DNA from: Gonapodya prolifera JEL478
Lineage: Eukaryota; Monoblepharomycota; Monoblepharidomycetes; Monoblepharidales; Gonapodyaceae
DNA length: 64,000 bases
Assembly: GCA_001574975.1 (NCBI GenBank)
Contig: KQ965835.1
Location: forward strand, 1 to 64,000
Direction: 5' to 3'
Shown piece by piece: positions 11,970-23,678 of this stretch. The translations under genes and the position numbers were made by a program. Under the pieces are notes generated by a model. It was given only the letters and a program-made list of their open reading frames with translations, was not told where the DNA came from and did no database searches. Each line of letters begins with the position of its first letter. Within the stretch, counting starts at the first letter, position 1.

Positions 11970-12849
11970 TTGATGTGGATGCAACTTCTGACAGAGGTGC
12001 TTGCAATTCTCCCATTCTGGAAAAGCCCCTTGGAGGAAATTTCAGAGAAACAAGCACAGATGGTTTCAAACCTTCAAGCAATAGGACCAGAGTGGGATGG
12101 TGTCAAATGGAAGCCCATCAACACAGCCCTTACTCGTGCCCTCGCATGGATTGAAGAGCAAGAGAAGGATGATAGGAAGGCAACCGGCAAGGACAGGGAG
12201 TATACGGAACTTGAACAGCTTCTGGAACAGTGGCTAGATGCGGTGAGTGGTTTGAAGCTAGTGATGCCATCAACTGCTGTAACCTTCTGTTTACAACACA
12301 AATGCAGTATCGCAGGAAGAAAACAAGCAGGTGAGCAAGAAAAAGGGAAAGGCGGATTGGTGGCAGACAAGGAGCTTGTAAGGAGTGAGTGATGCATCAA
12401 GCGATTCCGATTCAATCTTTTGTTGCCAATCTTCATTCAAATCACTATTGGTCAAGTCAATGGAAGTCTATACAACTCCCAAACGGCCCACTGCAACATT
12501 GGACAGTGGGGAATTGGACAGGGACCACTCAAACCGGGATACACTGATTCCCTGGAGGAATCAAAGGAAACAATCACAGAAAAGCAACGAAGGCATAGCA
12601 CAAAGTGCGATCAAAGGACTTGTGGAACAACAGTGGGAGTCCACCACAAAAAACAAATGTTTTCACAAGGATGAGCTGAAATGGAAGAAGAAATTGCTGG
12701 AACTGGAGATGCAGAAAGCCCAACTGGACAGGGAGAAGTTTGAAGAGGATAAAAAGGACAAGGAGAATGCACGCCAAAAGGATGATGCACTTTTGATGCT
12801 GTTGGAGCAATTGAGTGGGGCACAACAACCCAAAATCGGATTGATTTGA
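11970..12849 (+). CDS. Harbinger accessory (Myb/SANT-like) protein candidate
   Basis: Plus-strand gene of the Harbinger element. The first long frame (11970-12392) contains GPEWDGVKWKPINTALTRAL, where trp-rich DNA-binding segments would be expected, followed by an acidic and charged part. The next frame (12385-12849) ends in a strongly charged coiled coil (WKKKLLELEMQKAQLDREKF). At least one intron must join them, probably between the segment ending near 12243 and the second frame. Harbinger elements normally carry such a protein, which works with the nuclease in nuclear import and end binding. The family assignment rests mainly on this context. The true start may lie in an earlier exon. Confidence 0.55.
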
Positions 12850-12918
12850 TGGACGTAATAGGACCTTATGTTATGTCACGCATCAAATGTATTAGCTGTA
12901 TATAAATACACAATTTCA

Positions 12919-13951
12919 TCAGGGAAGTGGACAAAGATACATCTCAAGAGTGGGAGGGTTGATGCCGAACAGGTCAACCACTTGGCTCCCATACAAACAA
13001 GTATGACAGTTTGTGAGCAAAACAGCAACGCTGTAGTACAGTGCAATTGGCTGCAGGAGGAACTTGAGGTTCTTCTTGAAGTCAATGAAAGCAAATAGTG
13101 TCACAGGTTTGCTGAAACTCCACTCTACTGCAATCCTCATGGTGCTCATATCAGCATTATGCTGTTGCTGAGCTTCAGTAAGGTTTGCCACATGAAATGG
13201 TGAGAGTAGGTGGAGGTTTTGGCCATATGCAGGGTCACCATAGAGTTGGAGTGGATCCCCATTTGCAGACCATGCTACAACAACACAATATCAGAAAACA
13301 ATGTCCCCCAACCTTGATAGTACACTCACCATGGTTACAAAGCAACCGTGGAAGGTTACTCTCCTGATAGACACATGCGTCGTGGCGTTTCCCACTAAAG
13401 GGTCCAAACAACTGAAGAATTCCATTGGCAATCAAAACTCCTTGAAACTTAATTGCGTGCACCTGCTTCCATCCATTGTACCAGAGCTCCTGGTGCCTGC
13501 TTGGTCGCGTCATGGGTCGAAGAGTACCATCAATGAAGCCAAAGACACTAGAAAGGGGTGCACCAGTGGCATGTACGTCCGCACAGCACCCATCCAGGTA
13601 CTCCGGCGTCAGGAGATGGTCATCGCACTCTATTATGTGCTGAAAATGCGCCGAGATGTGCGTTGCTACTTCCAGGACAATGCACAAGACTTGGGAAATA
13701 TCCTGACCGACCACAATTGCAATCTCCCCAAGATGCCCAGGATAAGACAGGTGCTTGAGAAGGATGCATAATGCATTTCTTCCTGAGAGTGCAAGCCAAT
13801 TTGAGGTTTCGAACCTCTCCGGAATCTCCAGAGCAATCCGCAACCGATTAATGTTGTCCTTCCTGAATCTGGTCCCAACACTGTCAACCAATGGCATCCA
13901 CACAATATTTCCATAGTTCTCACCTGAAGTGATCAATAAAGTCCGCGTCAT
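12919..13951 (-). CDS. Harbinger transposase (HARBI1-like DDE nuclease)
   Basis: DDE_Tnp_4-type nuclease that cuts and joins the element's ends. The main frame runs from 13951 to about 13330. It holds the hallmark block FGFIDGTLRPMTRPSRHQEL (first catalytic Asp), WYNGWKQVHAIKFQGVLIAN, and FGPFSGKRHDACVYQES (second Asp). The frame at 13191-12919 continues with RIAVEWSFSKPVTLFAFIDF, the region after the catalytic Glu, so a short intron lies near 13200-13330. A GDPAYG-like stretch just before it agrees with the family. Length and motif order match HARBI1-like nucleases. The catalytic Asp residues and the RxxxEW block are present, so it may still encode a full protein. Confidence 0.82.
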
Positions 13952-14236
13952 TCAATGAATAAAAGGAAACCGGGTCCAAAAATAGTGTCAATGACTGCGA
14001 CGGTGTTTGTTCCTGCGAACTTGCAATGGCAATTGCCATTGCCACCAGATGTGATGTATCTTGGTCCGATTCAACAGTGGAGACTTGCGCGGCCAGGAAT
14101 CAGAGCATGTGAGACAAGAAATGAGAGTTGGTGCTACAAGAAAGTGTGGGCGGGGTGCAAGGTCAATTCGGCGATTTTATTTTCTTCGGCTACAGGAAAA
14201 TCCTACAGGAAATTTTACTTGCTGCACAAACTCCCT

Positions 14237-15479
14237 AATATCACTCACTTGTACTTGTAAAGTAGATCTGCAATGGACATCTTCTAATCATCTGGGGAGC
14301 CAGGCAAGTTGTACTTGCCATTGAGAGACAACAACCTTGCCTGCACTTGCATTTGCACATTTGCACACTCCAACGTAGCTCCAGAATTGAACTTGTGAAC
14401 ACCATGTATCAGTCTCACAAAAGCTCAAGAAGCACAAGTGCATCACATTGTTTTTGCTTCCTTGCAAAATTCCATGTTGTCAGGTAGGTCACCATTCTCC
14501 AAGAGATTTTGCCCCTTGGTAGATGCCCATGTTGTGAGATATGCTCTCCTATAAACAATACTTGCTTCCTTTGCAATTTGGATGTGCCTTCAGGAACTTC
14601 AAAGGCAGATGAAATGGTCCATATTCAAGGCAGAAAATATGCCCAGCCTTTGCCATGGCCTTCGCATCACCCTCACTGTGGGAAAATGGATTAAGTCGCC
14701 TCAATAGATATTGTAATGGGGCGTGTGCCTGCTAAAAATCACGGCCCTGCCTAGCTTCTGAACCTTGCAGTCAGCCAAAAACAGGGAAGGAAGTTTGGCA
14801 TAATGCTACACAACCTAGGTGAGCTGCACGAGCCTGTAGTCTGCAGGACCGTGTATATATGATCAGATGTACATTGCAAGACATAATGTGCATAGAACTC
14901 ACCTGCAGGTACATGATGCCAAGCTTAGGGCACGTCCTGCAGGTGTGCACATCTAAACCCGCGGCCACAGTAGTGGCACAGCAGCTAATACCCAACAATC
15001 ATACTACACTATATACTCCACGTTAGTGGATGTCAGTGTCAGTGTGACACTATGGCCTGCTTACCATAACAGACTTGGACAAGGACTGACCCATTTCAGA
15101 GGATAGGACTCAATGCTCAGAGGACACAGAAGGGACCATAATGACTCTGTGCTCTACCAAGAGCGGCAAGTGCTATCCTCTCTTTTGGAATCAGATCTGG
15201 ACCTATGGCCAGCAGGGCCTGGTGATAGTGGGTTGGGCTTTTACGTTGGGCAGGCTCTGGCATTTTTTCTGTTGAGTTCAGGAAAGGGGAGCAACTTCCC
15301 CTTGCTCTTGTTCACCAGTTCCATGTATCATGGGGAGCCTCATTATTGAAAACTTAGACCTTGCCTCCTGACTGGAGAGCTCAAGGTTATGAGTGAGTGT
15401 GTTAATTGCTCACTTGCAAGATGTGTCAACTTGCAACTCACTCAGTCATTTATGTAGGTAACTTGCAACTCACTCACTT
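14237..15479. other. Low-complexity stretch between the two transposons
   Basis: No supported gene. Between about 15390 and 15510 the sequence is built from repeated ACTTGCAACTCACTCA-like units. Around 14300-14440 there are many TTGCACTTGCA-type motifs. These may be subterminal repeats of the neighbouring hAT relic. Confidence 0.4.
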
Positions 15480-16789
15480 GCAAGGATTCCTAACTTGCAA
15501 CTCGCAAGTTGCTGTCCCAAACTGCCACCAGAACTGGCTCTGAGTCCAAGTTTGCATCCTCCAGTTTGTCCATGACAATGTTGAACAGTAGGACAATCAT
15601 CACAAGGGTAGGATACCCTGCACCCTGAACCATAGAGAGCACTTGAGCCTTTGGCTGTAGAAGGAAGTAAACAGGTGTGCATGTTGCAAGAAAACCAATG
15701 TTTCAGTACTCACCTCAAGGAGTTTCTGGACCTTCTCTAAGTAGTTCCAATCCTTGTCCAACAGTGTCCACTCCCAAAGATCCCTGTGAGAAGCTATTAG
15801 CTTCTCAACCTCCTTCCTGTCCAAAATGGCATGGGTGATGGGACTTCCACCATGTCCCAACAGGAGCAATCAGCTCCTGAGCATTTGATGGCACTGCGAA
15901 TTGCAGTGCCTACAGCTTGCAAAGCTGTGGAGCACGTTGGACCTTGAAGATAAGCTTGTACAGCTTGTAATAACTGGGTTACTCAGGTTTTCAGCCACGC
16001 AGAAATGACAAAAAGCTGCTCACCTTTTCCACTGGCCCACTGTTCCCTTCAGTAATGCCCTCTTCATCAATATCTGAAAGCCAAAACTTGGTGAGACCTG
16101 CGTGGACAGCAAGGTGGAGAATGTGCGCAAAACAGTGGAGGGACATCATGGGCAGCTGCAATGGCACGCATAATTATCCCATTGTTAGAGGCGTTGTCCA
16201 TTGTGAAAGATTTCAACTGTTCATGTTGAGGGGAAATGAACAAGTGTGGTGTAAAATGTTTATATATATATCCCCTTAAATCGCACAGAACTCACCTTGT
16301 TACTAACACCCCTCTTCCTCAGTGCATCCAATATAATAGATGCTAGCCTTTCTCCTGTATGCTGGCCCTTCACATGAACAAAGTCCAGCAGGACCTTCTT
16401 CATGTTCCAGTCCTTCCCCACCCAATGTCCTGTGACAGCAGCAAAGCTATGCCACTGGTCCCGCAATGTCCAGACGTCTGTTGTACAAGCAATTTGCACA
16501 CAGTCGTCCAGTCGTCCTGGTTGGAGGGTCAAAAGGGCCTGAGACAGACAATGAACAGATCACTCACCTCCAATAGCTGATGCAGTATTCCCTGCAGTCG
16601 CTTGATTTCGTCTGGAATGTCCCCCCAAATCATGTCCACAGAGATTTGAGGTGCGTTGGGGTTCACAACAGCCATCATCTGCATGAACCACTGATTGGAT
16701 GGTTCAGACAGAGGCTGGTCAGAGGCTACAACCCAACTGAGAGTGGCCACTTGATCGCCATTAACGGTTATTATCCCCTTTAATGTCAC
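15480..16789 (-). mobile_element. Degenerate hAT-superfamily transposon
   Basis: Minus-strand pieces of an Ac-like hAT transposase follow in order. 16789-16530 holds SWVVASDQPLSEPSNQWF and DIPDEIKRLQG. 16532-16290 holds TTDVWTLRDQWHSFAAVTGH and WNMKKVLLDFVHVKGQHTGE, the family's first catalytic Asp region. About 16215-16030 has TMDNASNNGIIMRAIA and then, in a different frame, HCFAHILHLAVHAGL. About 15870-15480 has the insertion-domain helices (DWNYLEKVQKLLE, YPTLVMIVLLFNIVMDKLE). A 29-nt and a longer GT-AG intron can be placed between the first pieces. The BED finger and the C-terminal dimerisation region are not visible and at least one frame change is needed, so the copy is dead. Its outer ends are uncertain. 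Confidence 0.72.
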
Positions 16790-17192
16790 TTAAGCGAAAT
16801 CACACATCTATCTTACACATTAAGTGCGTCTTAAATGTATTTCAGTTACGCTGGCATTTAAATGCCCTTAAATGCAATCACTTCCAAAGTCCGATTTTCA
16901 GATGCGGAATTGAGTCGAAGAGCAGTTGTACCTATCTGCGGGCAAGAATATAGATGATTGTTTCTCGAAACTCTCGTGTATCCTGAAGCTGCTCTTTTGT
17001 CAAACGGTGTCCCGGCAAAGTGATCAATTGACATCGGGGCATATAGTCGCATCATATTCACTCGAAACCATCAGTTCAACATTACTGAATTGCACCACCG
17101 TACTTTTCCCACTTGGCCCAGAAATTGTATTTACATGCTTCCCTCTCCACACGTTGCAAACTCTGACTAAATGCAGACTAGACCCTCACTCA
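16790..17192. other. Intergenic, possible hAT end
   Basis: Between about 16785 and 16880 there are several TTAAATG/CATTTAA and CACTTAA palindromic motifs, which may be the remains of the hAT terminal region. The rest holds nothing I recognise and borders the 3' end of the CWF19-like gene. Confidence 0.35.
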
Positions 17193-19597
17193 TCACCCCT
17201 CAATCCCACCCTCCCACTTCTCCCACCGACTCTTCACGTCCTCAGCCTCTTTGGTCTCCTCCTCCTCGGTCCCAACGCACTTCTTCCAGTCCGACCGATC
17301 GTTCACGCCGAGGTAGTCCGCAAGGCAAATCCGGGCGAACTGGATAGGTACAGCTGTGGGGTTCGTACGGCCGGGGCGAGGCGGTAAGAAGGGTGGGACG
17401 CCGGAAGTATCCTGCACGTCTTCTGTTGATGCGTGCCGGACGAGGATGAGCAGTCGCGGAGTTCCGGTCAGATCGTCGGGGGAGTTGGGTAGCTGGAACC
17501 GCAGGTAAGGTTGCGTCACATCCTCCTGAGAAACAACGAGGTTGCAGTCAGAAATGTGCAACAGTGAAATCGGTCAAAAAGTCCAACTAACCGGCAAGTC
17601 TGGCTCCTCTGTCAGGTGCACTGCCGCCGCGCTATCCCGAATGAAATCGTCCACACCAGCCACCATACCTCCCGGAATGGACACACACTGTACGTGGTAA
17701 TGCTGCACCCTCTTACTCTCCGCCCCGCCCTGCGTCCCACCGCCTCCCGCAAACGCCTCGAATACCACCACCCCATTGCCGCGTTCCGCCTCCATCGCCC
17801 TCACACCACGAAGGTACGCGTCCACCTGCTTCCTCGCCGCCTGTGATTCCATCTCGCTCACGCCCGCGTTCTGCACCAGATGGTTAAGCGAGGGGTAGTG
17901 CCCCACCGTGACGGCAAGGTAATGCCCGCCGTTTACGAGCGACCCGCGCGGGATCGTGAGGTAGCACTCGGACGAGATCGACACGAGGAGGTGTGTGAGC
18001 AACGTTGGCGTGGAGAGGCAGAACCAGCAGTCGGTCGGCTCCTGCTGGCGCTTGTCCATGCGCGGCTTCCCGTGGTTCGTAGAGGCGCTCAACCCCGCCA
18101 TGACGCAGTCCTTGATCCAGTGCCCCTGCTCTCCGCACAGGCGGCACACGTACGTGTCAGGCGGCGGTCCTCCCTTTCGCCCTCGCTTGCCGCCCTGCTC
18201 TTCTCCACCGCCACCTCCGTTGCGTTGAGCGTCTCGTTCTGCTTTTTGGGGACAGTCCTGGATCCAGTGTCCCGGTTCGTTGCAGATACGGCACACGTAG
18301 CGAGCCGGGGGAGGTCCGTTGGCCTGCCGTTTGCGAGGTTGTGTGTCCGTCGCGGAGAAAAAGTAGTTCCCCCCGCCGCCACTTTCGTCGGGTATGTCGA
18401 AGTCCTCCCACGGGTCGCGCTGCCTCTTCCCACCTTTAGCGGGCGGCGCCTGATCCTGCCCCTCCCCGTTGGCGCGCTTTGTCGAGGTAGAGGTGGACGT
18501 CGCGAGCGTGTACGGATTCGGCGACGCGTTGGCAGGTTTGGCCGCCAGAGTCGCCTTGTCCATTCTTGGGAGAGGCGTGACGTTGGCCGCATAGAACCAG
18601 CGTGCCTTATGTTGAGCCGCGGGACTGGGCACCGCAGCGAGGACGATGAACCTCGTGTGCCAGGACGCACCCTGCCCCGTCGCGTATGGCTCGCGCTCCC
18701 AGAACGTATCCCGGTACTTCTCGAGCGGCGCGGGTGCGAAATGGTACCGCGGGCGAAAGCTTTTGGCGACATCGGCGACGGAGGAGGATGTGGGGAGGTG
18801 CGGGAGGTTTTTGTTGGAAGCGGCAGAGGGGGAGAGCAGTGTGACGCCGCGGGGGATGGCGAAGGTGAGGAGGATGTCGATTCCCGCCGGCGGTTCGGAG
18901 GCGGGGTCGGTGGGAGTGGGACAGGGGGTGTCTTTGGGGAGGTGCGGTGCGAGGGTCGCGTGGAGCGCGGCGACATCCGAAGGGAAGAAGCGCAGGTCGG
19001 AGGTGGTGGTGGACGTGTCCATGGGGTCGTCCGTGTCGGCAGCAGTTGCTCCACCGTTCCCGGCAGAGCCATTGATTTCCTCCGCCTGAGGCATTCCACC
19101 AAGGTAGGCGACTTTGACTCCCTGGGTCGTCTTGAGCAGGCCCTGGGTGCCGAGCAAGAACAAGTTCTCGCAGACCTCGCCCTCGGTCCCGCCCGCTGCC
19201 TGCAATCCGGGAAGCGCGCGCACACGCTCAGGCAGCTGACGGGATCCGGCAAAGATGTACGTCGGCGCGGGGACCTTGAGCGAGCCGTCGAGAAGGGCCG
19301 TCAGCTCGTCCTCGGCCCCGTCCTGTGCCATTATGGAACTCGCGCCATCGTTGCCGTTGCCGGTCTCCTGACTCGACAGCAGCGGGTCCCTCCAGGCGAA
19401 GAAGTCGCCGACAGAGAGAACGAGGTCGAATGGGCCGTGCTTGGAGTTGATGGCCTTGAGCTTTGTCAGAAAGGTTCGAATCGCGCCGTCGACGGGACCC
19501 GTCACGAGCCTAGGCGAGGCGTCAGTTGACGATCGTGAGAGTGATGCGGCAGAGTGTCGATGTGGGCTCACACTTTGACGGGCTTCGTGTCGGACAT
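17193..19597 (-). CDS. CWF19-like protein 1 (CwfJ family, debranching-associated)
   Basis: Homologue of CWF19L1/Drn1, a spliceosome-linked partner of the lariat debranching enzyme. Three exons (19597-19572, 19509-17592, 17525-17193) join in frame to 758 residues. Exon 1 is only 26 nt and supplies MSDTKPVKV; exon 2 then begins LVTGPVDGAIRTFLTKLKAI. The N-terminal half is the metallophosphatase-like domain (FDLVLSVGDFF, YIFAGS). Two CCHC zinc knuckles follow (YVCRICNEPGHWIQDCP and YVCRLCGEQGHWIKDCV). Next comes the CwfJ C-1 domain with TDCWFCLSTPTLLTHLLVSI and the HIT-like HYPSLNHL, then the C-2 domain ending in exon 3 with RWEKWEGGIEG. All expected parts are present. The large plus-strand frame lying over it is a GC-rich shadow. 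Confidence 0.92.
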
Positions 19598-19707
19598 CGT
19601 TTGAATGGGGAAATGGAAAATAATGCTTAAGTGAAGTGTAGTAACAAACATAATTAAATAAATCAACCAACTAATCTTCTCCTTCGCCGCACACCGCCAC
19701 CTCGCCA

Positions 19708-21153
19708 ATGTCGTCCGAGTACCCCGACGAGTGGGATACCCTCAGCGACCCGCCCTCAAAGCAATACGATGGGTACCCTCGCCCGTGCTGAACCAGAATC
19801 GGAACTTACATGACGACCCAACATGCCCAATTCGCGTCAGCCAAGTTTGATCGAGTGGAGGGCCTCAAAGTATCGGTGGAGGAAGACGAGAAAGTCCTGT
19901 GGATTAGGTTTAATGTAGGTGTTGAGATTCATCCCGTCTCGAATTCGAATCCGATCAGAAACTCACTCGTTCGACGAAATGCACTGCAGAGACCCCACCG
20001 CCTCAACGCCATCACACAGGCAGGGTGCAACGCTCTTCAAGGTATTCTGGACATGCTGCTGCTGGACCGGTAGATCAGGGTCGCGGTGTTGAGCGGGGAG
20101 GGCAAAGGGTTCAGTTCTGGGTTGGGTACGTCGGCTGCTCTACTTGGTACTGGGAGGAGCATAATCAAATTCAAAACCCACTCGTGTCGTCGCCATGACC
20201 GTGAACAGACTTTGACAGCGCAAACAAGGCACCGGGACCAGACCACAAGACGCTCTTCTTCAACCAGCGCAAGTACTCACTGCTTCCGCTTAAGTTCAGG
20301 ACGATCCTGCAACCCGTCATCTCGCTCATGAAGGGGAAGATTGTGGGGAGCGGGTTGGCGTGTAAGTTGATCGATGTCGTTCGGTGCCCGCCGGAAATCG
20401 AGGCGTGAGAGGCAGCGATCACTGCCCTATGCCCGCCGCCCAGTGAACTTTGGATTTTGATATTCACTGCCACTTTCTCAATATCCAACGCAACTCCCAA
20501 CATATTCACCCCTCACAGACGCCCTCTCCGCCGACGTCCGGATTGCTGACCCCACGCTCTCCATCTCCTCGGGCGCGAACCGGATGGGCCTTGGCGGGAT
20601 CGACATCGCGCTCGGGTGGCTGTTACCCCGTCTATGCGGGTGGTCGGCAGCGTCGGAAATCCTGCTGACGTTTCGCTGGCTTGATGCCGAGCGGTGTCTG
20701 AGGTCGTGACTGGTGACCAGTATTGTACCGGCGGAGAAGTTGGATGAGGAGGGGAGGAAGATGGCGAGGGATATGCTCGTGAGTTTATAAACTCATTGAA
20801 ATCTTCGTGTCCCAAAGTCGGCAATTCTGAAAGTTACGAATCTTTTGATGTTTTGCAATTGAATCAACAGGACCTCAGTCATCTGGGGTGAGTAAAACAG
20901 TGACTTGTCCTGTTACGTTATACGTCTCACCACTCTTTCAACTCCCATTTCTCTTCCACCCCCACGCCCCCACGTCAGCCTCGCCGTGACCAAAATGAAC
21001 CTCAACGCTGTCGCCGAAGGCGCGTCGATGCGATCGGCCATCACGGCCGAGGACACGGCGCAGATCTTTGCCGGGTCCAACCCCGAGGCGGCGGTGATCA
21101 ACGAGAAGCTGAAGAAAAATGTGCAGAGGGGGAGGTTGGGCTCGAAAATATGA
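19708..21153 (+). pseudogene. Enoyl-CoA hydratase/isomerase gene with in-frame stops
   Basis: Crotonase-fold enzyme of fatty-acid beta-oxidation. Spliced exons give, in order, FDRVEGLKVSVEEDEKVLW, RPHRLNAITQAGCNAL, IRVAVLSGEGKGFSSGLDF (oxyanion region), MKGKIVGSGLA and ALSADVRIADP. Then come GGIDIALGWLLPRLCG, GLVTSIVPAEKL-like text and a C-terminal helix ending near 21153. Splice sites are good, so this was a functioning gene. Two codons inside conserved blocks are stops: TAG at 20071 just before IRVAVLSG, and TGA at 20707 before LVTSIVP. Neither can be removed by a GT-AG intron because conserved text continues at once on both sides. The frame starts at the ATG at 19810, or at 19708 if a further TGA at 19789 is allowed. 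Likely a recent pseudogene, unless base errors are present. Confidence 0.72.
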
Positions 21154-21232
21154 GGAGTAACACATGAAATGTAGAATTAAAAACAAAACCTGATCTCCGG
21201 CCTTTTTGGGAGACCGGAGCTCCACCACGGAA

Positions 21233-23027
21233 ATGTCACTGAAACCATTTTCATCCGCTGCGTCACTGCGGCCACTCAGTGCATTCGACCGTCTCTTTGC
21301 CCGCCTCGCTAAGTCCGACGCCGTGCGGGCTCTCCTCGCGCTCAACATCGTGGGAGCGTGGCTGCTCAGGTGAGACGACACCGACACTGGGCACCAGTCA
21401 GATTACAAATCACATCTCTCGCTGTTGCATTTTCCCGCAGAAACTACTTGCTCAAGCGATGGACGTCGCTCTGGCGGACCATTTCTGGCCAACCCGCACC
21501 GAAACTGGAGATGGGAGACGAACGCAAGCGCGTCGCAAAATTCAAAATGCTCGAGGATGAAAGCGTGGGAAAACACAGGCGAGTGGCACGATTCGTGGTC
21601 CCGCTATGTATTTTCTTGGGCGTGTGTCGGGACCTGGTTTGCCGACATCCGCGGACTCGCAGGTACATCACCCTCAAGAGCGGTATCAAGCTGCACGCCG
21701 TCGAGGCCGGGTCGCTAAATGCTCCACTTCTTATTCTCTTACACGGGTGCGTATTCCCGCCCACAGTCGTCACTTTCATGACATGAATCATGTTCAATCT
21801 TGGCTTAACATTCAACCCCCATCAAGGTACCCCCAAAACTGGTACATCTGGCACCGCATTATCCCCCCACTCGCGCGTCACTTCCGCGTCGTCGCGCCCG
21901 ACATGCGCGGGTATGGCGGGTCTGAAAAGCCAGACAAAGTTCAATACTACCACGCAGATCATCTCACGACAGACGTCAAGGAGCTGGCGGAGGCTTTGCA
22001 AGTGGAGGCGGGGAAGAGTAAGAATGAGAATTTTATTCTCGGGGGGCACGACTGGGTGGGTACACGTTAAGCGATGGAGGCGCTATTGCAGGAGTTGCGA
22101 AGCGCGACCACGAAGGTCGAGGCCTAGGCGCAAAAGCACTGACCGAGTTGTTCGCCGGAGGCTAGTGATTCTATGGGCAGCGGAACGCTGCTTTGATGCC
22201 CCAGAGCGGCGCGAGAACAAATTCTAAAAGACAGAGTAAAAGTTTACTCGTAACTACTCTTCTACAGGGGGCGGTAGTATGCTGGGACTTTGCATCCCGG
22301 TACCCCACTCTCCTCTCTCGTCTCATCATCATCAACGTTCCGCCGCCGTGGACCCTGTTGGAGAACATGACGTTTCGGCAGCTGCGGAAGTCGTGGTGTA
22401 AGTTCTAGTTCGTCAGCCCCGTCTTTTTCCCTCCTATCCCACATCACTTACTTCCATCCCAACCGACAATCGCCTGTCCTACGCACCAGACATCGTCTGG
22501 TTCCAATTCCCCGGCCTCGCCGACGCGGCCCTCTCGGCCGATGACGCCGCGGGTCTGGTCGAGCACTTTCTGCGCCACACCAAGGGCGTGCCCGAGAGCG
22601 AGCTGGACGTGTATAGAGTGGGGATGGCGGAGGAGGGGCGGGCTGCGGCGGCGATCAATTTCGTGAGTTTGCGTTGATCTTCCGGCTCAGCCCACTTCCT
22701 TGAAGTAATCGCACGTCCTGTGTAAACCACACCCGCCCTCCCTCCCCCACCCAGTACCGCGCCAACATCACCCCCACCACCCAATCCACCCTCCTCGGCC
22801 CGCCCCCATCCTTCCCTCCCACACTCATCATCTGGGGCGACCAAGACTACTTCCTGGACACCGAGACGTGCCTGTGGGGTATCGAGCGCGGGATCCCCGA
22901 ACTGCAGGTGGAGATATTGAAGGGCGTGGGGCATTTCGTGCCGGATGAAGAGCCGGAGAGGGTCGTGCAGATTGTGGAGAGGTTTTTGGTGGTCGGGGAG
23001 GGGGTGGGGAGTGGTGTTACTGCGTGA
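21233..23027 (+). CDS. Epoxide hydrolase-like alpha/beta hydrolase
   Basis: Alpha/beta hydrolase most like soluble epoxide hydrolases, which open epoxides with water. The N-terminus is about 46 residues long and includes a hydrophobic segment (AVRALLALNIVGAWLL) that may anchor it to a membrane. Across short introns the core reads RYITLKSGIKLHAVEAG, LLILLHGYPQNWYIW (HGxP oxyanion loop), FRVVAPDMRGYGGSEKP and FILGGHDWGG with the nucleophile Asp. It continues with WDFASRYPTLLSRLIIINVP, LIIWGDQDYFLDTET (acid residue region) and KGVGHFVPDEEPERV with the catalytic His. The order and spacing match the family. Exact exon ends around 22060-22270 and 22390-22490 are less sure. The gene appears intact. 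Confidence 0.85.
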
Positions 23028-23650
23028 GTGGACTTGTATGGTGGGGTTTTGCGCGGGTGGCTTGGAGGGTAAGTGTTGAGTGGCGATACTAATGTGGTGA
23101 CGACGACCGAGGGCAACAAATTTTGAGTACGTTGGGAGAACATGAAGTGTACTTTCCGATGTATCCTTAAATGCAGTCTATAATATTTGCAGCGGTCAGT
23201 GCATCCCCGTGGGCAAGTCGGATATCGTTCCGTTTGGACAAATAGGCGCATCTGGAGCCGGCAGTTCGACCGCAACGCCGTGACCCAGAAAAGTTGGACA
23301 ACGCATGTCTGAGTTAATTTAATTAAACCCTACCATACTTGGCTATCGACATCTCTTCTCCTCGTGACGCCTGCTCCAACAAACGTCGACTGTCGCCAAC
23401 CAATGGTGCACGATTGGTCTGATCTCTGCTTCGGTACCAGTCTCACAGCTTTGCTCGCCGCCGTTCAGCCTCCTTCGCCGCCCGGTCCTTGCCCCTGTTC
23501 AGCATGCAGATCAGGCTGCGTGCCATGAACTCCGTTTGGGTATGTGTCAAAAAGGGGACGAGGGACGTGGGGGTTCGGGTATAGGAAGATTTCACTCTAG
23601 GAAAAACGTCGGTTCACTTTCTAAATGAAACCAAATAATCGTTGACAGAG
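23028..23650. other. Intergenic, no recognised gene
   Basis: I find no domain in any frame. The sequence between 23440 and 23560 is proline/alanine-codon-like but short. The right end may once have carried the missing N-lobe of the kinase that follows. Confidence 0.35.
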
Positions 23651-23678
23651 CTCAGTCCAGAAAGAGCGCCGAGACAGT

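Larger units (their letters stand above)
11412..14236. mobile_element. PIF/Harbinger DNA transposon with two genes
   Basis: A 2825-bp element bounded by imperfect terminal inverted repeats of about 33 bp. The left end reads AGGGAGTTTGCGCACC. The right end, on the minus strand, reads AGGGAGTTTGTGCAGC, and both continue to a shared TTTCCTGTA. The trinucleotide AAT flanks both sides (11409-11411 and 14237-14239), fitting the 3-bp target duplication of this superfamily. Inside are two convergent genes, as in complete Harbinger elements: a DDE nuclease on the minus strand and a DNA-binding accessory protein candidate on the plus strand. Subterminal copies of a TTTCCTGTA/TAAAATTT motif occur at both ends. 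The element looks fairly young because the transposase frame is long and uninterrupted. Confidence 0.85.

Noticed and set aside
17880-19529. 549-codon plus-strand frame over the CWF19-like gene
   Set aside because: Arg/Val-rich shadow of a GC-rich gene on the other strand; no domain.
19708-21153. Second selenoprotein candidate in the enoyl-CoA hydratase gene (TGA codons)
   Set aside because: The gene also has a TAG in a conserved block, the TGA codons are not at redox Cys positions, and I saw no SECIS-like hairpin after its end.
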